From Melastoma dodecandrum (lineage: Eukaryota > Streptophyta > Magnoliopsida > Myrtales > Melastomataceae): DNA of 64,000 bases. Positions 22,757 through 31,218 of the stretch are shown here, piece by piece. The notes beneath the pieces were generated by a model. That model saw only the letters and a program-made list of their open reading frames with translations, made no database searches and was not told where the DNA came from. The position numbers and the translations under genes were made by a program. Positions within the stretch are counted from its first letter, which is position 1; the number at the start of each line of letters is the position of its first letter. The DNA is taken from NCBI GenBank assembly GCA_029817715.1, contig JARUPY010000507.1:1-64000 (forward strand). The letters run 5' to 3'.

Positions 22757-24658
22757 ATGGGGACAATGACCGCTTCCTCCTTCCCCATCTACAGTGGGGC
22801 TTCCAATTATGACGAGGTATCGATGCAGAAGAGCATGCTGGTCTCAAACTGTCTCAAGGTGACATTATTGTTTGGCCTTCCTTATTTCCTGCTACGATAC
22901 TCTGAACTATCATATTCGAATGATGACCAGAAACAAATGTGAGTCGGTTTATTATGTTGTCGTGCTTGTAAAACCAACCTGATAAATTTCTCAATATATT
23001 CTTATTTTCTACTTTTGTCCTTCCTTCAGAGTTGTAGAGACATTACGAGATTACGCTGTAAAGGCACTTGTCAATACGGTTGATCATCTCGGGTCCATTA
23101 CATACAAGGTGAATGATTTTCCTAGATGCAAAGGTGGATGTAGTTTCTGGGACAGAACTTCGAGTGTCTTGCATTGAACAGGTGAGTAACTGGGTGTTGG
23201 CTCTCCCATTTGTTCATCGATTAGGGGGATTTTGAAACTGCGGCGGATATCTGATTGTCACTCTGCATGGATTATGGCTTGTGTTAGGTTACTCTTAGTA
23301 TAGACTTACAATTTTTTTCATGAATAAGTAAAATGGAGAAATCATCTCCAATTTAGGACCCTTTTGAATGGTCATCTGGTGTTTTGTAGGAGCAGAAATT
23401 CTGTGGTGCATTTCAAAGTTGTGTCCTACTGGACCCTTGCACATAACATTACTGTCAACCGAGAATAAGGGAAAGCACGAGGCTTAACAGATTTTCTACT
23501 GTTATTCATGACCAAACTGATTTCCCATTCTAGAGACTTCGGACGTGCCAAGAGTACATGGATCGCGAGGGGCTCTCGCAGCAGTCTCTCATGATTAATA
23601 CGCCCAAGTTCCATAGGCGATATATCTTGCCAGGCAAATCATTTCTTACTCTTCTGACAATTATGTTTCTCATTTTGATTCCGTCAACAATAAGTAGAAT
23701 GTCGTGTTCTTATCAGCTGCGTGATACTCTTCAGCTGGAGAGACAAATGAGTGGTCTTGATGGAGCCAAGCTGAAGTATGGTTGCAGCATAGACGATGAA
23801 GATGATTGGCGGCAATTCAAAAGTGGTATTTCCCTTGGAGCTCTTTTCACTCCATATCTTTGCAGGATTTCAATGACCTCTGTTTTAACTTCATAATATG
23901 TTCTTTTTCCTCCCCCAACCCCGGAAAGCTATTCGAACCACTATCAGAGATACTCCTCCTGCAAGGTAAATACCAGTTTTGTTATGTTGTGGCGGTGGCC
24001 GTTGCCTTTGTGATTCTACTGTGCGTAGCAAACTAAGTGAATCAAATTGTCTGCAGTAATAATGTCCAGCGCAATAGAGGGCGTTCACCATCACCATCCC
24101 CGCGGCCACCCCCACAACGTTCAGGAACCTTCCATTTTACATCTACGACTGCTAAAAAGGATCTTGGTAAACTGTCATTTTCCTACCCTTTGACCTGTTT
24201 CTATTCGAGAATATATTGATAACAGTATAATGAATGCCTTGCTCGAACAGATAAACGGTCAGTGTCGCCAAACAGATTCCCATTGGTCAGCTCTGGATCT
24301 CTCGCCAGCCGACCGGTGACTCCCAAAGGGAGCAGGCCGACCACCCCAAATCCAATTCGGACCACCACCCCTAGTTTTGTTGGTCCAGGACGCCAGGTAA
24401 GTGCTTCATGCTGTTCCGAAACAGCCGCCATACTACAAATTCATGCGACTGTGCAGTAGTTTTGTTGGCACTTGAATCGAAACAGTTTCCCTTGGAGCCA
24501 CGTAAATCCGCTTCAATGCGATTGCACGCGCGAAGGGAGATCGGCAAGGAGGTGAAACAGCAGCATCCTCTCCCGGGAAAGGGCAAGCGGCTTCTGAAGG
24601 CCCTGCTTAGCCGTCCAGGAAGGACGAGATGCTTTATACTTATCTCGATGAATACTGA
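22757..24658 (+). pseudogene. ABIL-like: ABI1-interactor-like (ABIL2/3-type) SCAR/WAVE subunit, decayed
   Basis: Exon remnants in order match plant ABIL proteins, subunits of the SCAR/WAVE complex that activates ARP2/3 actin nucleation. SNYDEVSMQKSML follows ATG 22757. ELSYSNDDQKQ is near 22910. DYAVKALVNTVDHLGSITYK is at 23040-23110. [20 protein letters not shown] is at 23540-23600. DDEDDWRQF is near 23800. GRSPSPSPRPPPQRSGTFHF is at 24080-24140. VSPNRFPLVSSGSLASRPVT is at 24262-24320, followed by SRPTTPNPIRTTTPSF. YLDEY ends at 24658. Introns are still visible, so it is not retroposed. It is broken by loss of sequence after SMLVSNCLK, a one-base insertion near 23120 and a shift near 24610. 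It converges on PCC1, whose stop is only 200 bases away. Confidence 0.88.
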
Positions 24659-24857
24659 GGTGTGCTGTGCTGGGGAGGAGGATTGAGTGTTGTTATTCTT
24701 ACCAAGTTGGGAAATGTAAATCTTTTTTGAGCCTATGTGAAAATAAACATTGTCAAGGAGGAAATGCAAAGGATGGAAATTGATCTTAATACAGATGGAG
24801 CACAGTCATGATGGATCGATCGACCCTTGATGTCGAATGCATTAACACAAAGGTCGG

Positions 24858-25471
24858 TCACAACTCCATCTCCCCGAATTCTTCGATGGTTCGGGTGGCG
24901 AGGGTGAGGACGTCCAAGAAAGCGCTGTAGGAAGCTCTGAGGAATCTGGCCTCCACTGCCTCGAAATACCTTGATCAAATTCAAAAAAAAAAAAAAAAGA
25001 GAAGAATCCATCAGGAGGCATATAAAAAGGCATTCTTCTTTGGGCATTGTATCCTGGGAGGGTAAGATGATAAGGAAACTCACACGTTGAGCTTGCCATC
25101 ATCAGAAACTGACATTTGCCTCCTCACCTTATCCGGTTGCAACTACCAAACACAAACGGGAAACAGAAGACAAAAAAGCCCGAAGAAGCATTCAACTCCA
25201 GATGTAATAAAACAAGTAATTCCAACTAATAAATGCGGTAAAGACAGAGAGGAGTTTAGAACCTCCTCTTCAACTGCAAGCGCCGCGTAAACGATGGATG
25301 CCTTCTCCTCGGACTCGAAATCCACCTTCAAATCACTGCATACACACATACGAAACAATCAACATCACCTCCGTATCACTCCATACTGAAAGATTAAAAA
25401 AATAAGCAAAGAACTAAATACCAGCTGAAGTCCCAAGAGGACTTGGCGGCGGCGGAGGATTCGGCTGCCAT
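24858..25471 (-). CDS. PCC1: PCC1, subunit of the EKC/KEOPS tRNA-modification complex
   Basis: Four exons join to an intact 97-residue protein: 25422-25471, 25263-25335, 25084-25142 and 24858-24969, all with GT..AG junctions. Start is ATG at 25471 (MAAESSAAAK) and stop is TGA at 24860. Recognised by KVDFESEEKASIVYAALAV, DKVRRQMSVSDDGKL and EARFLRASYSAFLDVLTLAT, the core of the small Pcc1/LAGE3 family. KEOPS makes the threonylcarbamoyl group of t6A37 in ANN-decoding tRNAs, and Pcc1 is its dimerising subunit. Length is normal. The alanine-rich N-terminus is the variable part. A T-rich tract precedes the ATG, and the 3' end converges on the ABIL pseudogene. It appears functional despite sitting between a pseudogene and a viral insertion. 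Confidence 0.93.
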
Positions 25472-25728
25472 TTTTCTTTTTTCCTTTTTTTCGGTGCCCT
25501 TGTCGTCAAGTGGAGTCCCAACTGGACTAAATTAGGGTTCGTAGAGAATAAAATGCCGCTGGGATATTATCTGTTTAAAAAAATTATTTTAAATAAAATC
25601 TCATAAACACTATTTTGAAAAATATTGATACCATTTAACTCTAGATATTTTGAGGTAAACTAGAAGAGGTAAACTAGAAGGATACAACAGACTAGTTTTA
25701 TAGATTTACAAAAAGATGCGGAAATACA
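25472..25728. other. PCC1 upstream region and edge of the viral insertion
   Basis: Pyrimidine-rich PCC1 leader on the minus strand, then A/T-rich DNA with a short direct repeat (AGAGGTAAACTAGAAG-like, near 25655-25680). The exact viral boundary is not visible. Confidence 0.4.
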
Positions 25729-26100
25729 TTAAGCACTAGACAAATATAAGAGCCACTTAAGATACCAAGCAAGAAACTTGCGGTACTGGATGTATTTACG
25801 AAGCTTAGTCCATCCGAAACATAGCTCCCATGATTCCAGGAAGATCCATTCTTGTCCTGGCTCCATACACTCAAAATAAGAAAGCTGAGAATCAAAAGAA
25901 CAAAGAACACACTTTCTGGACTTATACTCAATGTAGTTATCGAGTAAGAACAAAACACGATGGACTCTTCTAAGAGTTTTTCTTTTCTTCCACAGAGGCT
26001 CGTCATGTTGACGACGTATGCTATGAAAATGGTTACGCAGAATTTCACAGTCAGGAAAAGGAGGTTTGCGGAAACAGTGTCTTCTTGGAGGAGGTCTCAT
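25729..26100 (-). CDS. Small unassigned ORF downstream of the viral promoter
   Basis: ATG at 26100 opens 123 codons ending TAA/TGA-side at 25729. The product starts MRPPPRRHCFRKPPFP, is rich in R, K, W and Y, and has a cysteine group CVLCSFDSQLSYFEC. I recognise no family. It lies about 500 bases after the TATA box on the same strand, so it would be the first sizeable ORF on the pregenomic RNA, where several caulimovirids carry a small first ORF. Alternatives are host DNA next to the insertion or a chance frame. No transmembrane helix or zinc signature is obvious. Confidence 0.45.
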   Translation of the reverse strand: MRPPPRRHCFRKPPFPDCEILRNHFHSIRRQHDEPLWKKRKTLRRVHRVLFLLDNYIEYKSRKCVLCSFDSQLSYFECMEPGQEWIFLESWELCFGWTKLRKYIQYRKFLAWYLKWLLYLSSA

Positions 26101-26769
26101 CTTGCCTACTATCAATATCAAGCCGATGGCCGAGCCCTCCTGGCTATATGGCACTCAAGTGGCGAAGTAGATAGCTTTACGGCCCTGAGAGAACTCTACC
26201 GAGTTAACAATATTTGACAAACAATCTTTTCATGATAGACATATCGCAAAACTTCAAGCTATCATGGAAGAAAGATCACACGTTGAAGATGAAAACATAG
26301 GGTTATAATCTTACTGAAGAAGATAAAGAGTGATGATAAACAGTAAGACGTACAGATTAGAAATCTGGGAATAACATAAAAACACAATAAGAAATAAGAG
26401 AACAATTTCTCTGAAAATCTGGAGAAGAAACATCAAAATTTGTTTTTGGGATTTTGGGATTTTCTGAATGTTTTTGGGTTTATCGAAGGTAGAGAGATCA
26501 TTGAGAGATTTGGAGAACTAGATACCTCCTTGCCCTTGTTATTGCCCAGATGTGTTTAGCTGCTCATGGATGGGAGAAAATAGAAGTTGTATATTGATCG
26601 GTTTTTTCTCCTCTGCCCTTTATGCTTACAGGATGGATCTATTTATAGATCAAACTGAAAGAAAATACTAGGTCGTGGATGTACCACGTTACAACCTTAT
26701 CACTATCTATTAGTGCTAGCTGAGTCACAACCTTATCATATTGTCCTTTGTGCACATGGGTTACTGTTG
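26101..26769 (-). promoter_or_regulatory. Viral intergenic region: promoter and leader
   Basis: Between the RT stop and the small ORF. On the minus strand it has a TGACTCA word, then TATAAATA at 26647-26640 set in GATCTATAAATAGATCC, then a pyrimidine- and A-rich leader. Position and TATA context fit the pregenomic RNA promoter of caulimovirids. No AATAAA is obvious close downstream of the TATA box. Confidence 0.6.
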
Positions 26770-29139
26770 TTAGTCTTCATCTGTCTTGGGGCGCTTGCCG
26801 TGTGGGTCCGACTTCTTTGCCGACAGTCTTTTTTGTCGTGAGGCTCTTCGTGGGTTTGATGTTGATCCTGGGCCTGGTGGTGACCTTGGGCCTGGTAGTG
26901 ACCTTAGGTCTGGTGGTGATTCTGGTGTTCTTGGTTGTCTGGCCTCTGAGCTTGAAAGATTGAGATTTTGTATCATATCTTCAGCAACAACGTCCCAGTC
27001 TATTTGTTCTTGTACAAAATTTTCCAGGGCTTGGGATAAATTCCATGTATGTGCTAAATCAATTTTAGCAATCTGGTGGATCACCAATTCTTCTTCTGAC
27101 AAAGGGGTTATAGCATTTAGCTGGAAGAGCTTGTCAGTAAGGCATGTCCTGCTATAAAGCATATCTCGATACTCTGAGTTTCTGATGTCATACGGAATGG
27201 TCCATGGATGTGGGATCTGGTCGTCTACTTCAAAATATCCATAGTGTATGGCTATTGAATGAGGCAGACATGCAAAATGGTCAACTGTATTTATGGCAAC
27301 CAAAGAAGTTATTTCACTGTCATAATGCCATGCCCTGTGAAAGAGGTATGTGGTATATGAAGTGATCCCTGGCCATTTTTGAAATCTGTAGGCCTGTTCT
27401 TCGAACCAAATTTTCCACTGGGATAAAGGGGCAAACCAGTTTAAGATTTCTGCTAGGTGAGCATGAGGATAGTTTGAAGGAGAGTATGAGAATAAATCTC
27501 CAAATTTTTCCAGGTATTGAAGCATTTCTAATGCTGGAAACTCAAAGGCTACTGTGTGAGCATGGAAAAAATACCAGAAGAACCATTTTAGTTCAATGGG
27601 AAATCGATCAGTAGGTTGTATTGGAAATAGGTGTAGGAATGGACAAGTAGGATGAAGTCCTTGTCTTTGAAAAAATAGTTGTCCATATTTTCTGAAGATC
27701 TGCACCAAATAATACTGCATTTGTGAGTATGGGTGAGATATTATTTCCATGGCATAATCAAACCTGAGGATTTGGTTCCACTTGTGTATCTCTGGGGGCA
27801 GAGAGTTTGATTGACGATTTCTTGGTGTACTTTGAATGTGAGTAGTGAACATTGCTTGTAATTTGGGATACTCAAGGAGTTGTGGATTGACTATATCAAA
27901 GGGTCTGGAGAGAAAGTCTGCAACCACATTTGACGTTCCTTTGATATGTTGCACTGTATAAGAATATTGCGAGAACCACTGTGATAGTCTCAGTAGTTGA
28001 GCATTTGGGACCTTCTTGGTGTTGAGATCCATCATTGAGTCGAAGGCTTTAAAGTCTGTCACGATCATGAAATGATGTCCCATTAAATGAAATTTAAGTT
28101 TCTTGATTCCATATTTGACTGCTAAGATCTCCTTGATGCTTGAATGGTAATGTTGTTCAGCATTATTGAACTTTCCTGATTTGTAGGCACATATTTTTCT
28201 GACTCCATTGATTTCTTCCAAGAGGATAGCTGCCCAGAATTCATTGCTTGCATCTGTTTGTAAGATTCTTGTTCCATCAGAAGGAATCTGTAATGGGGGC
28301 AAGTTCTGGAGATTTTTCTTCAAATATCGAACAACATTGGTTTGTTGATCACCCCATGGAGATGCATTTTTCTTGAGCTGAACTTTTAATGGGCTGGTGT
28401 ACTTGCTGATCTCAGGAACAAAGTTTCTGAGATAATTCACGATACCTAAGAATTGTTGAACCTGCTTCGTGGTTAGTGGTGAGTCTGGGAACTTCAGTAG
28501 CTCTTGTGCAATGTGTGGTCCTGGGTAATATTGTCCGTCTGCTAATCGCATTCCCAAGAATTCAATAGTCGATGTGCAGAGCTGAACTTTCTTCTCAGAA
28601 AGCATAATCCCATATTGCTGTATAATCTGAGCAAATTTCCTCAGGAGATGTTCATGTGAGCTGGAGTCCTCGCTGAAGAGTAAGATGTCATCAATATAGA
28701 TGAGTGCAGAAGACTGTAAAGGCTCAAAAATATTTATCATGGCTTCTTGGAATAATGACGGGGCTGTCTTTAAGCCAAATGGTAAAACCTTCCATTGGTA
28801 GTGGCCATTAGGTATGCAGAAGGCTGTTTTCCATCTGTCATCGGGATGAATACCTAATTGCCAGAAACCGCTTTTGAGGTCAAACTTGGAGAATACCTTG
28901 GCTTTGGAGAGTGAGGAGAACAGAGCTGTTCTGTTTGGGATAGGAAACTTGATGTCCTGTAGAAAGTGATTCAATGGTTGGTAATTGATAACCAACCTCT
29001 TCTTTCCTCGATTTTGTTCTGACCTTTTGTTGACATAAAATGCTTGGCATGCCCATGAGGAACTGGAGTGTTCTATCAGACCTTGCTGTAGTAATAAATT
29101 GCACTCATCAGTTGCTTGTTTTGAATCTTTAGGAGTCAT
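26770..29139 (-). CDS. Pararetroviral reverse transcriptase-RNase H with long C-terminal extension
   Basis: 789 codons from the first ATG at 29139. The same frame is open for 26 codons further upstream, back to the TAG that ends the coat/protease ORF. RT region is about residues 1-260, with YIDD at 148-151. RNase H is about 285-415, with likely catalytic D296, E337 and D362 and NVVADFLSRPFD at its end. Residues about 430-789 form an extension rich in aromatic residues that I cannot assign. Its tail is basic and proline-rich and is encoded in part by about 21-bp tandem repeats (about 26868-26928). No internal stop or frameshift. In the virus this enzyme copies pregenomic RNA into DNA in the cytoplasm. 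Confidence 0.93.
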   Translation of the reverse strand: MTPKDSKQATDECNLLLQQGLIEHSSSSWACQAFYVNKRSEQNRGKKRLVINYQPLNHFLQDIKFPIPNRTALFSSLSKAKVFSKFDLKSGFWQLGIHPDDRWKTAFCIPNGHYQWKVLPFGLKTAPSLFQEAMINIFEPLQSSALIYIDDILLFSEDSSSHEHLLRKFAQIIQQYGIMLSEKKVQLCTSTIEFLGMRLADGQYYPGPHIAQELLKFPDSPLTTKQVQQFLGIVNYLRNFVPEISKYTSPLKVQLKKNASPWGDQQTNVVRYLKKNLQNLPPLQIPSDGTRILQTDASNEFWAAILLEEINGVRKICAYKSGKFNNAEQHYHSSIKEILAVKYGIKKLKFHLMGHHFMIVTDFKAFDSMMDLNTKKVPNAQLLRLSQWFSQYSYTVQHIKGTSNVVADFLSRPFDIVNPQLLEYPKLQAMFTTHIQSTPRNRQSNSLPPEIHKWNQILRFDYAMEIISHPYSQMQYYLVQIFRKYGQLFFQRQGLHPTCPFLHLFPIQPTDRFPIELKWFFWYFFHAHTVAFEFPALEMLQYLEKFGDLFSYSPSNYPHAHLAEILNWFAPLSQWKIWFEEQAYRFQKWPGITSYTTYLFHRAWHYDSEITSLVAINTVDHFACLPHSIAIHYGYFEVDDQIPHPWTIPYDIRNSEYRDMLYSRTCLTDKLFQLNAITPLSEEELVIHQIAKIDLAHTWNLSQALENFVQEQIDWDVVAEDMIQNLNLSSSEARQPRTPESPPDLRSLPGPRSPPGPGSTSNPRRASRQKRLSAKKSDPHGKRPKTDED

Positions 29140-29217
29140 ACCTGGATGACTGGCCTTTGTTGGATTTACGTCCTCATTCTGTTTGAATGGAAGCTTGACG
29201 AAGAACTTTGGATTGGT

Positions 29218-31206
29218 CTACAATGGGTGTGAACACTTTGTCAAGAAATCCTGATGATCTGATGCAAAGGATGGTCTGAATAGTTCCAAAGCTTGTTGTA
29301 CTGGTTGAACAGAATACATTCTGTTTTCATGGGTGTATGGCTTGAAGCTAGACTTGTGTCGTATGCCAGTTGCTAGCAGTCTGAGGCTGTGAAGTTGATG
29401 AAGTAAGTCCCATCCAATAACAAGGTCTTTTCCTGGCAAATCAGTTGCCACTATTTTTGCAGAGATGGAGCATGTGGGGAAAAGCATAACCTTTATTTGC
29501 TTGGTCCTCAGGAACGTCTGGAAATTCTTTCCTGAGGCTGCCTTGTATGTATTTACTTCTGGAACTAATAGTTCCGCTGGGACTATAACTGGATTGATCA
29601 TACTTTCAGCTGCTCCAGTGTCAATAAAAGCTATTGCTTGAACTGGTCTGTGGTACTTTGAAAAGTAGATTTGTACCTTGACATGCGGTAAGATGTTGGA
29701 GGTAGCTATGAGAGGAGTACTTGGTTCTGCAGTCTCTTCTGATTCTGGTTCTGTGGACTGGATTTCCAAGTTGGTGAAGGATTCACATGAAGGGATTTTT
29801 CTCGTAGCAATACTAGCATGTCGTGAGAATGGTGGAGGGTACTTTGTGACTGTGGTAATGGTGTAGATGCTGCAATAATTACTGTCTTTTGAAGTGGAAT
29901 ATTTGTCTGGATGAGTATGTCTTGGTTCTAGACAATAAATCGTTTGTTCCGATGGTTCCTCATCAAGAGAGAAGACTGATTCTACATCATTGTCTTTTAG
30001 TGAAACACTTGTGACCCTCTGTAGTTGGGCAATAAACTTCTTCTTCTTTTTGGGGCAGTCTTTTGCAAAATGTCCTGTCTTGTTGCAGACATAGCACTTG
30101 TCTGTTTTCTTTGTTGGAAAGCGTTTATGCTTAAATCTGAGATAACGCTTCCTTGGCCTTGTAAAGATTTGTCCTTCTGATCTTTTTCTTGTAGGATCTC
30201 CTGTCTTCTTTTGCTTGGAGTATTTTTGTGGAAATCTTTTAAATCTTCTTTTGGATACTCCTTTGTCAGGGAAGTCGGGACATTTGCATAAATCTGCTCT
30301 GGTACACTTGGTGAGGTACTTAGCCGGCTTACAGGCTGAGTCTAGTCGTTTGTCATGCCTGAGGAAGTCTTTGATAACGCTTCGTCTTTGACAAAGTTCA
30401 CTAATTGCAAAGTGAACTGTTTGGATGATCTGTCCAACTGTTAGGTCCATAATCTTCAAACCTTTAGCAGTTAATTCCTTTTCTACCAGTGAGGAAACTG
30501 GCTCCGTAAGTGAGGATAAGAAAACTGGTTTGAGGGCATTGTTTGCTCCAAGATTAATGAACAATGTAATCATCCGCTTGAAATGTCGGTTGATGTCTTT
30601 TCTTTTATATGAACAGCAGCGTCTACTGAAGAATTCTTTCCTCTGATCTTCAGTCAGATTGTCTGGACTTCCTATAAAATTCATGTATAGCTGTGCAAGA
30701 AAATCTTGAAATTGAAGACTTATCAGTTGAATCTGAACTTGTTCTGTCAGCTGGTTCCACCAAGTTTGTAGGATTCCTCTAAACTTTGTTGTCAATTCTG
30801 AGAGTATTTCAACTGAGGAAGTTACCGTCAATCTCTTCTGTAGGCACCATGCATAGAAATCTTTAAACCGTTGTGGCCATTGATCTATGTCAATATCATC
30901 AATCGTAAACTCAAAAGATCCTTTTTCTTTTGTTGTACGGTTTGGTCTGTCTTCCATAGAGTTATCTGAAGAGCTTTCTGGTTCATTGACATGTGGTTGA
31001 TTATCAGCCATGAGGACTAAGGGTACTTCACAGAACTCTGATTCAGTGGAGTATTCTGACGTTGGCTGAGTTTCTGTACTTTCTGTCAATGTTTCTGATT
31101 CTTCTGTAAAGGATGATTCTTCGCTTGGTGGCCTTGCCATCAGTATCTCTAGTTCATCTGAATCTTCCATAGAAGGTTGTTCAGGTTCGTTATCCCAAGG
31201 ATCCAT
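29218..31206 (-). CDS. Pararetroviral coat protein and aspartic protease
   Basis: 662 intact codons from ATG 31206 to TAG 29218. An acidic N-terminus is followed by the coat-protein core (about 100-300), a long basic stretch, and a CX2CX4HX4C zinc knuckle at residues 371-384 (CYVCNKTGHFAKDC), as in caulimovirid and retroviral nucleocapsids. After an acidic linker comes an aspartic protease with IDTGAAES at 528-535. The protease ends just before the RT gene. The next ORF continues in the same frame beyond a single TAG, and the preceding ORF ends only four codons upstream of this ATG, also in frame. Confidence 0.93.
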   Translation of the reverse strand: MDPWDNEPEQPSMEDSDELEILMARPPSEESSFTEESETLTESTETQPTSEYSTESEFCEVPLVLMADNQPHVNEPESSSDNSMEDRPNRTTKEKGSFEFTIDDIDIDQWPQRFKDFYAWCLQKRLTVTSSVEILSELTTKFRGILQTWWNQLTEQVQIQLISLQFQDFLAQLYMNFIGSPDNLTEDQRKEFFSRRCCSYKRKDINRHFKRMITLFINLGANNALKPVFLSSLTEPVSSLVEKELTAKGLKIMDLTVGQIIQTVHFAISELCQRRSVIKDFLRHDKRLDSACKPAKYLTKCTRADLCKCPDFPDKGVSKRRFKRFPQKYSKQKKTGDPTRKRSEGQIFTRPRKRYLRFKHKRFPTKKTDKCYVCNKTGHFAKDCPKKKKKFIAQLQRVTSVSLKDNDVESVFSLDEEPSEQTIYCLEPRHTHPDKYSTSKDSNYCSIYTITTVTKYPPPFSRHASIATRKIPSCESFTNLEIQSTEPESEETAEPSTPLIATSNILPHVKVQIYFSKYHRPVQAIAFIDTGAAESMINPVIVPAELLVPEVNTYKAASGKNFQTFLRTKQIKVMLFPTCSISAKIVATDLPGKDLVIGWDLLHQLHSLRLLATGIRHKSSFKPYTHENRMYSVQPVQQALELFRPSFASDHQDFLTKCSHPL

Positions 31207-31218
31207 AGAATAATGTAT

